Made by a program: the position numbers and the translations under genes. 64,000 bases of DNA from Megalonaias nervosa (Eukaryota; Mollusca; Bivalvia; Unionida; Unionidae): the NCBI GenBank assembly GCA_016617855.1, contig JAECUM010003661.1:1-64000 (forward strand), given 5' to 3'. The notes beneath the pieces are model-generated. The model saw only the letters and a program-made list of their open reading frames with translations, had not been told where the DNA came from and ran no database searches. The number at the start of each line of letters is the position of its first letter. The stretch's first letter is position 1. Below are positions 23,937 to 35,221 of the stretch, piece after piece.

Positions 23937-24082
23937 ATTGACTGTATATCGCCCTGGGATAGTTGTAACCCAGAGTGACCGTGAATGTCCTTGGGATTGA
24001 TGTAATCAGATTGACCTTGTATCGCCTTGGGATTAATGTCACCCAGAGTGGCCGTGTATCTCCTTGGGATTGATGTAACTTT
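23937..24082. repeat. Minisatellite, about 36-bp unit, four copies
   Basis: Four imperfect copies of a unit like CGCCTTGGGATTAATGT plus AACCCAGAGTGGCCGTGTAT are present. They span TTGGGATTGATGTAAC-type variants. Confidence 0.8.
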
Positions 24083-24259
24083 GAAAGTGCTTCCGTGCCT
24101 TAAAACGCCAAAACTAAGCGAAACTATTACAGAGGTTTTCTTCTGTTCTGTGACAAAAATTAAAAAATATGAACACGTGGAAATACTAGTTAACATCGAT
24201 GTTTTGTTGCATATAGAAGAAATATATCGTGACGACGACCACGACGCTGATGATGATGA

Positions 24260-24261
<2 letters not shown>

Positions 24262-24324
<63 letters not shown>
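24262..24324. repeat. (AT)n microsatellite
   Basis: About 30 AT dinucleotides, preceded by GATGATGATGA. Confidence 0.97.
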
Positions 24325-24454
24325 TGTGTATAACAACTGTTTAATTTATTTAATAACGATAAAATTACTATTTTCTTCATAAAAACGACACAATTTCTCT
24401 TTTCAATGTTACATTTTAAGAATTATTGGATACCTCTGTTGCAATTAGGTTCCT

Positions 24455-24585
24455 AAAGCAAAGTCAGTCGATGCAGTTACATTTAGGTTTCCATAAAACA
24501 AAGGTCAATATATGCAGTTATATTTAGGTTTCCATAAAACAAAGGTCAATCTATGCAGTTACATTTAGGTTTCCATAAAACAATA
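24455..24585. repeat. Tandem repeat, about 50-bp unit, three copies
   Basis: Three copies of a unit containing GCAGTTACATTTAGGTTTCC then ATAAAACAAAGGTCAAT are visible. The second and third are nearly identical. Confidence 0.85.
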
Positions 24586-25069
24586 TAAGTGCCGGTAAAA
24601 GTGAGGCATTTTAACACCGAAAAAACCAACTTAATTTGATTTCAGAGTATGCTTGCCGCATAAATAATTGTGAAATAACCTATATTTTATTGTGTTCACA
24701 ATATTTAACATAGAAATCGAACACGCCAAACTTTGAACTGCGCAGGGGGTATGATCGATTGTCTTCAGTCGCTGTGATAAAACTTCAAATTTTATCAGTT
24801 GAGAATTAAAACTCAAAAACGCATTGCCACCTAGTGCTGCAATAAAGCATCTTTTAATCAATGTAGACAACTTTATTAGCATGAAGAGATAAGAAGACAT
24901 GGATAGTTTTTTTTTTAAATTTGAAAACAAAAACAATTTTCCGCTTATTGAATTATTCCCATAACAAACTATATTCCCAGTATTTGGCTTGTTGCTGATC
25001 ATTTCAACCGTAGTGAAATACAATTTTAACAATGGGATTCTTAGCTGGGTAAGTAAAGCTTTCATGCAA
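24586..25069. other. Unassigned sequence with a long chance frame
   Basis: A reverse-strand frame of 164 codons (25125-24631) starts inside the adjacent 29-bp repeat. No domain or motif is recognisable in it, so I do not call a gene. Confidence 0.4.
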
Positions 25070-25195
25070 GCTGTCACAATGCTGTATTTGGGACACGTGC
25101 TGTCACAATGATGCATTTGGGACACATGCTGTCACAATGCTGTATTTGGGACGCAGGCTGTCGCAATGCTGTATTTGGGACATATGCTGTCATAA
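25070..25195. repeat. 29-bp minisatellite, about four copies
   Basis: Tandem copies of GCTGTCACAATGCTGTATTT plus GGGACACAT, with few substitutions. Confidence 0.93.
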
Positions 25196-26185
25196 ATGGC
25201 TAAATTAAAGACTCGTAATCAACGCTAAATTGATTGGAACAATGACACCATGAACTCTTAATTGGAATTCAGTTTGCCGCAGCGAACAAGAATTAATCAT
25301 GATTCAAACAGATATGAAAATAGACAAACGACATAATTTTTCAGAGCATTTTCAAATGCCACCTTGATGTGTAATTAGTTTATCTCTTTTATCTATTGAA
25401 ACAGTCATTCTAAGCCCCCAGTTTTATATGAGAGAATTTCTATATCAAATCTTAAATACTTATCCGAAAACGACTGTATAAAAAATTTTAACACATTTTT
25501 CCAACTAGCCCGTTTTCACATTAAAACCTATACAAGCGCCAGGAATTTGTAAGACCTATATCTCAGCATAGTTGACGTAATGTAGCAGGTAAATTAATTC
25601 GCTTTGAAGTGGAGATTTGCTTTTGGACCACCTATTTCTCTGTTTGTTTCGTAAACGTTTAAAGAGATGTGTGCAGTTTTTTTTTCAAGTGGCCAAGTCG
25701 GACAGTTTCTAGCCAACTTTTCCTTTATTTTGTTTGTAACGTTGATTTCAGATATGGATGTGCCCTTTGGCTGTTTCTACGACTGCCTGAATTTCAACAA
25801 AAGCAAAATAGAAATAACGGAGTCTGCCACCGTAGATGTTGATGTCCAGTTGAGTTCTACGCTGAGTCTAGGATTCCAGCTGTCTACAGCAATGTTCATG
25901 CGTCTCAATGTATTTTTTTAAATCCATCTACTCACACTGTCGGCCTCATCCTCCTATAGGAATCACGGTACTAATTCAGTTCCCATAGTAAACCTATGCA
26001 AACACCATGATATTAAAAATTCAATAACTTAAAATTTCTGAGTGCTCATGATCAAACCTATATGTATCTGTATAGATGAAACCTGGATATCAGCTTCTGT
26101 GAAGAGGAAAGGATATGAGCTGCGGCATTTTCTGGACCTGCATGTGTTGAAACATGTGCTTTCACTTCCGTACCAAAGAGTCAGG
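25196..26185. other. Unassigned sequence left of the hAT element
   Basis: An 84-codon frame at 25667-25921 (+) has no recognised domain. Nothing else is supported. Confidence 0.4.
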
Positions 26186-26429
26186 CAGTGCCGGATTTAG
26201 GACAAATGAGGCCCTGTGCTAGTTAAGTTATGAGGCCCCTTACTTGGGCCCTGAAGGAGGTAGGCCCGGTAGGCCTACACAGGTAGTCAGGCATACATAC
26301 TCAGGAAATTTAGGAGTAGTTAAAATATTACGTGTTACCTGATCAATCATTATTTTTACAATGATGATTGATGAAGAAGTTTACTGGGCTATAGTAAAGA
26401 ATAAAGGTACGGATTTTTATTTTAAAAAA

Positions 26430-26465
26430 TCAAACTGGGATTCGAACCCATGTAAAAGAAACTTT
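26430..26465 (-). other. tRNA-like 3'-half motif inside the hAT element
   Basis: The reverse strand carries GGGTTCGAATCCCAGTTTG, which matches a tRNA T-arm and box B. No acceptor-stem partner or box A is recognisable nearby. It may be a fragment of a tRNA or SINE. Confidence 0.3.
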
Positions 26466-26622
26466 AAAAATACTATGTGAATAAGTTAATATAAACTATT
26501 TAATATTAGAAAAAAAGAAAAAAATATAAGGAAAATGTTAAATGTTACACAAAACAGTCAAATAATCAAATTGCCATGTTTTTGTATTATCCTGTTACAT
26601 TTTTACAGTAGGCTATTTAAAG

Positions 26623-29112
26623 TCAGAACATGTTCCTTCGAGCTTTCGTGAGTGCAAACTCATCAATGATTTCATCAAAATCAATAAGTCGCAGTTTATC
26701 ATTCTCTAAACAGATAATACTCAGACCAGACAGCCGCTCTTGTGACATTGTTGAACGAAGGTCACTTTTGATCCTTTTCAGCCTAGAAAATGATCTCTCA
26801 CCAGAACATTTATTGACCATCAAACACAGGAACAATCTAAAAATTGTTTCCACATTTGGGAATGCAGCCTGAAATTTATCCTGTTTTATTATCTGGTACA
26901 TGTCTTGGTGGCTGAAACTTTCTTTTTCTGCATGAGCCTGTTTGACATACAAGTGGAAAGTCAAGAGTTCATCAGCAAGACTGAGATCAACATCCTTTGG
27001 ATATTCTTGTTCTAGTCTCTTGACACCATGGAGAATTTGTTCCCTCGTTGCTTGCAGATCAATTAAAAACGAGAAATTGTCAGCAACACTCCTATACACA
27101 ATAGCTCTTCTGTCTAAATTTGAGTGAAGAGCATCAATTACAGGGATAAATGAATGTATCCTAAACTTATCTCTTGGAGGAATTTCATCCAAGGCTTCAG
27201 CTGCACTGCCATCATTATGTTGTCCTTTTCGTACTCTGCGCCTTCTTTGGAGAGTTCTGTACTCTACATCAGGTAAAGTAGTTTTTGCTTACTCCTCAGT
27301 CTCATCAAAGTTTTCCCGTGTGCTGGAAACAAATTGCAGAAGTGAACTGCATAGGTTTGCATACGTGGTCAATGAAATCTGTGTACTTTGAAGGGCATTA
27401 CTTACTTTGTGAAACTGCTCAAGCAAACCTGTCCATAGATGAAGCATGAACGCAAATTCAAATTCTTCCATTTTCTGCAACAGATTTTGAGCTTGTCGTC
27501 TAGTATCACCCTTTTCAGTGTCATCATCATGGATGTGACTGAGTGCTTCAACAATGTGAGCATAACTTGCACTGATGGCTGTCGTAGCTCTGGCATGGGC
27601 CTCCCATCTTGTGTCAGATAAACGTTGCAGAACATTTGACTGTGGTGGCAAGAAGTTTTTCAGAGCTAGCCACCGTCTTGTAGAGGCTGAGAAAAAACAA
27701 TAAAGTTCATTGACCACGCCAAAGAAATTCACTGCATCCAGGCAAGAGTCAACTGCAGCTCTTCCAACCAGATTTAAGGAATGTCCAGCACAGGGAATAC
27801 ATTTTGCAAAGTTATTATTTTCCAGAATTTTCTGTTGAACGCCATTATACTTTCCAGCCATGTTAGATGCATTGTCATATGATTGACCCCTGCATTTACT
27901 GAAATCAATTTCAAGTTCTTCAAAGAAGTTCAGTATCAATTCAGCCATTCCTTCACCTGTGTGATTCTTCAGTTCAATAAATGTCAAAAATCGTTCAACT
28001 GGTATTCTATCAAGGGGAGAAACATATCTAACAATTACAGTGAGTTGATCAACATTGGAAACATCAGGTGTTGAATCGACCGACACACTAAAATACCCTG
28101 CTTCTTTGATTTCTTTCACTATTTCGTCAAGAACTTTTTTAGCCATTAGCTGGATAACTTCTTCGCATATAGTTTTGGATAGGTATGATGGATGGCCAGA
28201 TCCTTTATTTCCATACTGGTTTATGTGGGTACATAAGAAGGGATCAAATTTGGCAATCAGTTCCAGCAAACCGAGAAAGTTTCTGTTGTTTGGTGAGCCG
28301 AAGGTTTCATCATCTCCTCTAAAAGCCAATCCACGTTCTGCCAACAGACAAATCACTGCCATCACTCGTTGAAGTACATGCCTCCAGTATTCCTGATCTG
28401 CTTTGACTTGCTCATCAAGTTTTGTTGTAAGCGTCTGACCCCGTTTTCTTGTTAAGTAGGTCAACATAGAGTCCATTTGACTTTTTGAATTTTCAGGGGT
28501 CTTAATAATTTGAGGATGAGACCAGTTATCAAATCCTGAAGAAGCTAGAGCTGTAGTTGAAGAAACATTCTTAGAGAATTTTGAGAAAAGTTTGCACACA
28601 GAACAGTAGACTTTTCCTTCTGTTCGAGAATATACTAGCCATTCCCGAGGGTAGGTTTCTCCATTTATTTTAGTGGAGAAGAATAAACTTCTTGAGCATG
28701 AACGAGTTTGGTTTTTGTAGGTTCGCTTCGAAGTTGTGAAAGGTCAATCCCAGTGTTGACATTCCAAAGGGCCTTTCTCAATCCAGTATGAAATTTCTTC
28801 ATTGCTCAAAGTGGTCCATAAACCTACATCATTCTTGACAATGAAATCGGTAGAAGAGCTAACAATCGCTTCTGTACATTTGGTGGGGGAAACTGAAGCT
28901 TCCGTGTCTGTGGATCTACTGGTGATTGGAGTTACTGACAAATGTTCCTGGGAGCCAAGTAAGGCATCTGAATCTTCTGTATCTGCTGTTGAACTTGTTT
29001 GTCCCTGGTATGCAAAGTCAAATGATGTAATTGGCTTTAAATGTTTGACTATATCTTTTTGTTCTTTTTGGCGTTTTCTTTTACTTGCACCACTTTAATA
29101 TCGTCTACTCAT
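26623..29112 (-). pseudogene. hAT transposase (ZMYM1/TTF-type), three nonsense codons
   Basis: One uninterrupted reading phase of 829 codons runs from an ATG at 29112-29110 to a TGA at 26625-26623. It is broken only by in-frame stops at codon 6 (TAA, 29097-29095), codon 123 (TGA, 28746-28744) and codon 608 (TAA, 27291-27289). Domains in order: a basic N-terminus (SGASKRKRQKEQ), a TTF-type zinc finger around codons 120-180 (TYKNQTRS, WLVYSRTEGKVYCSVCKLFS), the DUF4371/RNase H-like core with SVDSTPDVSNVDQLTV and CRGQSYDNASNMAGKYNGVQ (probable catalytic Asp residues), and a C-terminal hAT dimerisation motif (ERSFSRLKRIKSDLRSTMSQ). The family would bind transposon ends and catalyse cut-and-paste transposition. 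The stops make this copy non-functional unless read through. Confidence 0.9.
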
Positions 29113-29119
29113 TGTTAGG

Positions 29120-29735
29120 ATTAAAGAGCTGGAGCAGTAATATCAGTTGTTTGGATTCAATTCTGGGAACTGAATAATACAAATTTAAAATCAATATGTA
29201 ATAAATTAACAAAAGAAATTATCAATATAGTATCAAAAATTAAAACAGACGGTTGGATAAAAACATGCAACAAACTAGATGGAACTTACAAAAAATACTC
29301 CAGAAAATTTTGGCTCCACTTTAATATCATCACTCAATGAAAAACAATGACACACACAAACACTCCTATACAACATAACAATCATAGATTCATAAATCAT
29401 ACCGCATATACTTCACAGCAAAAAGCCAACTTACTAGCAAATTTCTATACACAACTATCTACTCCGGCTATCCTTCAACAAGAACAACATAACACCATAA
29501 CCAACATATAAATCAACTATCCTCAGCACACAACACAGACACAATACTAACAGACCCAATCACTACATCTGATATACAAGAAGCAATACAAAATCACAAA
29601 GACACCACGCCAGGTTCAGCCGGAATTAATCAGACCACTCAGAAAATCCCACACAGATGGTACTCAACCCAAATACTACAGACCAATTTCACTTTTATAA
29701 CTTTTAGGAAAAACATTTGGACGTTTTGACTTTTG
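29120..29735 (+). mobile_element. LINE fragment inside the hAT element
   Basis: Forward-strand translation shows the N-terminal part of a non-LTR reverse transcriptase. In order there are LDGTYKKYSRKFW, KANLLANFYTQLSTPAILQQ, DIQEAIQNHKDTTPGSAGIN (the pre-RT TPG block) and KYYRPISLL at 29671-29700, followed by LGKTFGRF. Stops and at least one frameshift separate the blocks. The order and YRPISLL motif match Jockey-like LINEs. It is truncated after RT block A, and its 3' end lies about 55-100 bp from the hAT right terminus, so it appears nested in the DNA transposon. Confidence 0.75.
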
Positions 29736-29839
29736 AAAAATTCATCGTAAATTTTTTTTTTGCCAAGAAGATGGGGCCCCCTGGCCAACAGGGGCCCTGT
29801 GCTTAAGCACACCTAAGTACAATGGTAAATCCGGCCCTG

Positions 29840-30190
29840 TTAGGTACTAATATTGGTAATGAGTGTTCCAAATTCAAGACTGTGAAAGGACTGAAATTCC
29901 ATCAGTAAAACAATGTTTCTATTTTTATTTATTTATTTTTTTTTTCACTTACAACTAGGATAAGCTCTCAAAAGATTCTTTATCCTAAAACATAACTTAC
30001 ATTATTAACCAATCCTGGCCAGAAAAACCCATATATACTCCATTTTATGTTCACCAATTTCCGGGCTGGTTCCCATTTTTCCATACAATTAGTACCGTGT
30101 GTCCTATAGGGATATGCTTATCTACGTTGAGTCAATGGTAGTGCTGAAACTTTCCAGGTTGCAACATTTAAGGAGATATAAGAAGCTGGT
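29840..30190. other. Unassigned sequence right of the hAT element
   Basis: It contains a T-rich run (29919-29945). No gene or repeat is recognised. Confidence 0.45.
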
Positions 30191-30194
30191 ACCG

Positions 30195-30535
30195 ACAACT
30201 TTATTTGATATCTCTAAAAATCCTAGTCCGAACAGTTTTATTTTATATCTATACAGTTCCTAGTCCGAAGAGTTTTATCTGATATCCCTACAAGTCCTGG
30301 TCCGAACAGTTTTATTTGATATCCTTAATACTTTTTTTTTATATCCCTGTAAGTCCTAGTCCTATATTTTTATTTGATATCCCTACAAGCCCTAGTCCGA
30401 ACAGTTTTATTTGATATTCCTACAAGTCCTAGTCCGAACAGTTTTATTTGATATCCCTACAGCTCATAGTACTAAAAGTTTTATTTGATATCTCGATAAG
30501 TCCGAGTCCTAACAGTTTGATATCCCTACAAGTCC
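30195..30535. repeat. Minisatellite, about 37-bp unit
   Basis: About nine imperfect copies of CCTAGTCCGAACAGTTTTAT plus TTGATATCCCTACAAGT are present. Several copies are shortened. Confidence 0.9.
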
Positions 30536-30769
30536 TTCCAGTCAGACGTATATCTAGTTGTTGACCACCTGTGTACGAATCATCCAAATCACGTGTGACA
30601 CACATAACTCCTGCCTTTAACCGAGGTGGGCAAAGATGATTTTTAAATTTTGGGTTCCTAGTCTGGAAGAAGATTGGTTTCTTAGTTTGTAATTTGTTGG
30701 TGTTGACTGCCATTTTAGCACAAAATATGCCATATATGGCAGCCAGTATATTTGGTGGCCGTATAAACC
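30536..30769. other. Unassigned sequence
   Basis: No gene or repeat recognised. A short frame at 30713-30444 (-) runs into the minisatellite and is not credible. Confidence 0.4.
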
Positions 30770-30925
30770 TAGAAGACCCATCGATCCACTAGAAGCTACT
30801 GGCAGGCTTTCTCACATGCCTGACACTGGTCGAACCAAGGCTAGAACCCACGCGGATAGAGGTGAGATGTGAGTGATCCATAAAGGTGAGTGCAATAGAC
30901 AACTCCGTCTCCCGGGGCCCGTTTC
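30770..30925 (-). mobile_element. tRNA-derived SINE, family 2, minus copy
   Basis: The reverse strand has a tRNA-like head (GACGGAGTTGTCTATTGCAC as decayed box A, CGCGTGGGTTCTAGCC as box B). It is followed by the body GGCATGTGAGAAAGCCTGCC and AGTAGCTTCTAGTGG, which matches the copies at about 50908 and 57464 (GTATGTGA.AA.GCTTxCCAGTA). It is diverged and no target duplication was identified. Confidence 0.7.
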
Positions 30926-31404
30926 TTTCTTAATTCAAGAGTGCTGAAGATACCGGCGGCGCAAAACCAATTTAAAATTGTTCACAGTAGTCTTTAATGG
31001 AGTTTTTCATCAAGCTAATGAACTGAAAATGATTTTTTCATCTTCAAATAAGTGCTAGGTGCAAATGGTGCTATCATATTTAAAACAGAAGTGGTGGGGG
31101 TGTTTCATTAGGAACTGTATTGGAGACTTTAGTATTTAACTTAGGTTATGCAGAAATGTATGTACTTGGGTATAGAATATTGTTAATATATGCATATGTT
31201 TCACAATATAGTCACACATATTCAGTCTTGTTAAATATGTATAAATGAGTGTGCGACGATACCTGAGTATGTGTATCATTTTTGCATTTTTTATATATTT
31301 TTTTTTAACATAACCAATTAAAAAATTTGAGGACCACATGGCAGATGGGTCAGTCAGGACCAAATGTGTTATTCTCGTTAAAGAAAGGTTATTATTATTA
31401 TTAT

Positions 31405-31451
<47 letters not shown>

Positions 31452-32140
31452 TTTAATCTGTATGTGAATGTAACCATAGCAACAGGACTTACTAAATATA
31501 CTGCAGCTCTTATTCATACCTATCTAACATGGCGATCATACAACCTTTGAAATTTAATTTTAGCTTGAGATTCTGTGTCAAGCAATCACAAAAGAGATGG
31601 ACACATTTTGTCTACGTCCTGGTTTTTGTATTAGATCTCTCAGATTTATGCCAGGTATACGTATGGTCCAATCTTGTGTAGCCTAGCTTTTAGCTGTTCA
31701 GATCTGACAAAGCCCTCGAGTTTGTACTTTCCTTGTTATTATTTATTTGTATCGTTTATTCTTAAAGGCCTATTCAATGCACAATCATGAACAAATGTGT
31801 GTCGTGGGTGAATAAAACTTGTATAGCTGATTTGAAAAAAAGATTTTAGGTGTTGCAAAGGTACTGAAGCGTTACGAAACACTAAAACGATGAGAAACAT
31901 TTTGATTTTTGTTCCCCTCAAGGTTTAGTTACATAGCGGGGATGCACCCAGATATCACTGTGTGTTCATTTCGGTAGAAGGACCAGTTTATAGAATCAAT
32001 TGGTAGGACACAATGGCGGAAAAGAATACTTTTGTGAATAAAACAATTACTAGCATGCTCCAGTTCTTGTATTGCTAGAACTTAAGAAATGTATAACAAA
32101 GTATGCAGGTAGAACTTTATTATAAATGGAGACAGAACGA
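30926..32140. other. Unassigned sequence with microsatellites
   Basis: Besides (TTA)n(GTA)n at 31390-31452, no gene, RNA or transposon is recognisable. Frames crossing the microsatellite encode homopolymers (poly-Thr/Asn or poly-Val) and are not genes. Confidence 0.45.
31390..31452. repeat. (TTA)n-(GTA)n microsatellite
   Basis: About six TTA trinucleotides are followed by about fourteen GTA trinucleotides. Confidence 0.95.
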
Positions 32141-32193
32141 TACATACATACATACATACATACATACATACATACATACACACGCACACACAC
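32141..32193. repeat. (CATA)n-(CA)n microsatellite
   Basis: About ten ACAT/CATA tetranucleotides are followed by CACACGCACACACAC. Confidence 0.95.
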
Positions 32194-32574
32194 AATCAAA
32201 ATTAATTTTATTTTAAGAGTGTCGCGTCTCAGATCATTGAGCAAAGATCTTCATTTATTTTTAAACAAAATGTTTTTCTTATTATATAACTACCAGTTTT
32301 ATTTTTAAAAAGTTTCTTTAATTAAGTTTGGGTGTAACTTGTATAGAAAACAGCGAAAACAATTCACCAATAGATACTGTGGTTACAACAATGGTTACAA
32401 CTACTCCCGTGTTACTGCATAGAAAGCTTGATAAACTAAACTCGATATGATACCCGTACTGCCGCATTTGCTGTTTGGCATCCATGTTTGCCATAATGCT
32501 AGACAGTGCACTATCTGAATTACCTGAACTACTGTATAATCCTCTCTATACCTCATACAAGGATTATTATTTGC

Positions 32575-32790
32575 TAATCAAAGTGGCATAAGAGGTAACG
32601 AAAGATGTATAACAACGCCAAAGAGTTTGCAAGAGGCAGAATGGTTATTATTTGCTCATCAAAGAGGCATAAGAGGTAATCAAAGACGCATAACAAGTGA
32701 TCAAAGGGATGCAAGAGGTAGAAAGAGGTAATCAAAGACGCATAGCAAGTGATCAAAGGGATGCAAGAGGTAGAATGATTATTATTTGGT
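32575..32790. repeat. Irregular tandem repeat (ATCAAAG / GCAAGAGGTA)
   Basis: Units of roughly 22 and 27 bp built from AATCAAAGACGCATAACAAGT and GATCAAAGGGATGCAAGAGG alternate. A 60-bp compound (GTGATCAAAGGGATGCAAGA...GAGGTAATCAAAGACGCATA) is repeated nearly exactly. A related CTTTGATTGCCCAATAATAA fragment follows at about 32995. Confidence 0.8.
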
Positions 32791-33121
32791 AATCACTGTG
32801 TCTAGAATCGAGCAGGCGAGGCGAAGCGACGCGTGACTCGATATAAGAAAAAAAAAAAAATGTAAAACGCAATTCTGTAGCTTCCGACCGCCACTCCTTC
32901 ATGGCTCTCATCTCGGTCTCGCGCAGCGTTAATAAAATATAATGTTGAAAAATGTGGTAGTCGGAAAGGCACTGTATGATTACCTCTAATACCTCTTTGA
33001 TTGCCCAATAATAATTGTGCGAGATACGATAATACAGACTGTACAGAAAGGTAAAATAGTCTAGTACCTAAAACAATGTTGCCTCTTGGCATTGTATGTG
33101 AAATGCTTGCAAGACGAACAC

Positions 33122-33123
<2 letters not shown>

Positions 33124-33177
<54 letters not shown>
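33124..33177. repeat. (GA)n microsatellite
   Basis: About 27 GA dinucleotides. Confidence 0.97.
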
Positions 33178-34976
33178 AACCTGTGTTCAAAGTTACAAAG
33201 ATTGAAACATGAATGTGAAAAGAACTTGTAACCGACCATAACTACAAAATTTACATCGTTATAGCACAACTCCACGGGAAAGCATTAAAAAAAGGACGTA
33301 AGCATTCACTTGACCTTGAAATCTATGTGCATACACAATCATCAAACATCCTATCATATAAAAAAGAATAAAAAGAAAGATGAATTAATATGAACAAAAT
33401 TTTCATTAACATCAGGCAAGGCTGTATATGGCTAACGTGTTCTGCTCAAAGCAAGGTGGATGTGGGGTTTGTGGGGTTTTTTTGTTTTGTTTTTTTTTTT
33501 TTGGTCATGTGCATAAACTTTGATAATAGACGCATTCTCTGTGAACCGGTGAAGATGTAAATTTCAGTCCTAGTAAAACCTTTTGGGTAAAAATAAGTCA
33601 TCCGTATTCACAACGGATATACTGATTTAATTTCGTACAAGCATATTTCAATCTAAAATAAAAAGTCGGTTACCAGGAACCAAACAATACTAGCCAGTCG
33701 TCGGTTTTCATCCAATTGACATCTGCTTATAAGGAGTGTAACGTTATGCACGTAAAACAGGTTTGAAACAAGACACAATTTCTGTAAGTAAACTGATCAG
33801 AAATTATCCGGACTTGGGATTTCTGAATTTCTTAACAAGATTAATGATGACCCCTCTAAAAAAAAAAGTCCCGACCGGTGGGGGCAGGGGCAAAATATAT
33901 TTCTGGTCAAGTGACTCTACATGAATTCTGACAAAAATGAGATTCTTAAGATTCTCACATCGTATTTAAAAAACCCACCTCACCCCAGAAAACAAAACAA
34001 ACACAAAACAAAAGCACACATTTAATCCAGAGATGTTTCCAGTTATTTCCGTAACAGTTTCCTCCCATAACATGATTTAGTGTTAATTGTATGCTGTTTA
34101 CTGGGCGCAATATGTCGATATTTTTCGATGTGGTTTGTATTTGATAAAGTGCTTGTACCAGTAATGCGCGCAGTACGAACGATGAAACTGTTGTGGCAAA
34201 ATGGTACCAGAAAAGATCATTATGTGGAATATATCTGAGAAACACAGTTAATTTGAATGCATGTATACTATTTCAGTGGCCGCAAATACGTGCAAAATGA
34301 CATGATTACAGGTGATAAGACATATATGGGCAAGCAAATCACTTGAAAATTATAGTAAAGTTATATCAACATTTAGCAGCAGCAGCAGAAATGGAATCGT
34401 ACATGTTTGTTTGGAATAACCATTCTCGTTCCACTCACATATAAATGTGCATTCGAGAGCCAACGAATATTCAAAGATTATCAATAATGGAATTTTCAGA
34501 ATTGGTGGGAGACTGATGAAAATGACCGTGAAGGGAGATATCAACGGTTTTAGAGTAGTTAATGAAGAAGAAAAAAAAAAAAAAAAAGGAAAAACTGGGT
34601 GTCATCTCTTGTAATTCTTAACGATTTCACCTTGCTAGAAACGTTCACTAATTTTATTTCTTTAAAAAAATAAAGATGATGGAATATAAAATGGAATGTA
34701 TAAAATATTAATGTACTAGGACATTACTTTCTAAACAGAATCTATTTCAGCAACGATGATTTGGAAAATCAACCATGTGATGCTGACATGCCGGCATGTT
34801 GAGTTCGATCAGTCACTCGATTATATGATGAAACATGTTTTAATCGGTGTAACAGAAAGGCTAATTATATTTCGCATGAATTTTGTAACTCTATTTCTAA
34901 TAGAAAGTGAATAATTCAAATGTCAATGTTTATGTAATTGATTAAATTGCTATATTCTACATACGAGGGCTGGTTT

Positions 34977-34979
<3 letters not shown>
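33178..34979. other. Unassigned intergenic sequence
   Basis: It contains a T-rich run at 33478-33502 and poly-A runs at 33859-33868 and 34571-34587. Frames of 60-97 codons have no recognised domain. No SINE or LINE was recognised. Confidence 0.45.

Positions 34980-35042
<63 letters not shown>
34980..35042. repeat. (AT)n microsatellite
   Basis: About 30 AT dinucleotides immediately left of the hAT MITE at 35065. Confidence 0.97.
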
Positions 35043-35044
<2 letters not shown>

Positions 35045-35064
35045 ATCAGATCTGTTATTCCATG

Positions 35065-35202
35065 CAGGCCCGGCCCTAGAGCAAAGCGAACGAGGCAACC
35101 GCCTTGGGTCCCGCGCTTCTCCACAATGCAATTTTATTTTGTTTGGGGCCCCGCGCTCATCGCTTGCTGCCTTGGGCCCCGCACATCCTAAGGCCGGGCC
35201 TG
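35065..35202. mobile_element. 138-bp non-autonomous hAT MITE with TSD
   Basis: The left end CAGGCCCGGCCCTAG and the complement of the right end CAGGCCCGGCCTTAG form 15-bp terminal inverted repeats with one mismatch. The flanks are 8-bp duplications, ATTCCATG at 35057-35064 and ATTCCATC at 35203-35210 (7 of 8 identical). TIR type and TSD length fit hAT. The interior holds GGGTCCCGCGCTTC, GGGGCCCCGCGCTCATCGC and GGGCCCCGCAC, and has no coding capacity. The ends resemble but are not identical to those of the larger hAT at 26186. Confidence 0.92.
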
Positions 35203-35221
35203 ATTCCATCTATTAATTTCA

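Larger units (their letters stand above)
26186..29839 (-). mobile_element. hAT DNA transposon, near full length
   Basis: The left end reads CAGTGCCGGATTTA and the complement of the right end reads CAGGGCCGGATTTA, giving terminal inverted repeats matching at 13 of 14 positions. Subterminal GGCCCTGTGCT and GGGGCCC words occur at both ends. Inside lies a reverse-strand transposase frame of the ZMYM1-like hAT type (26623-29112). Flanking 8-mers (GAGTCAGG and TTAGGTAC) do not match convincingly, so the target duplication is eroded or my boundaries are off by a few bases. A LINE fragment sits between the transposase start and the right end. Confidence 0.85.

Noticed and set aside
24631..25125. 164-codon reverse frame
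   Set aside because: It starts in a 29-bp minisatellite and shows no domain, signal peptide or conserved motif. A frame this long is not improbable in 64 kb of DNA read in six frames.
26623..29112. Host ZMYM1-like gene
   Set aside because: The frame is intronless, contains three stops and lies between hAT-type terminal inverted repeats, so a transposon copy explains it better.
33118..33275. Ser/Leu-repeat protein
   Set aside because: The repeat comes from the (GA)n microsatellite; the rest of the frame has no recognised features.
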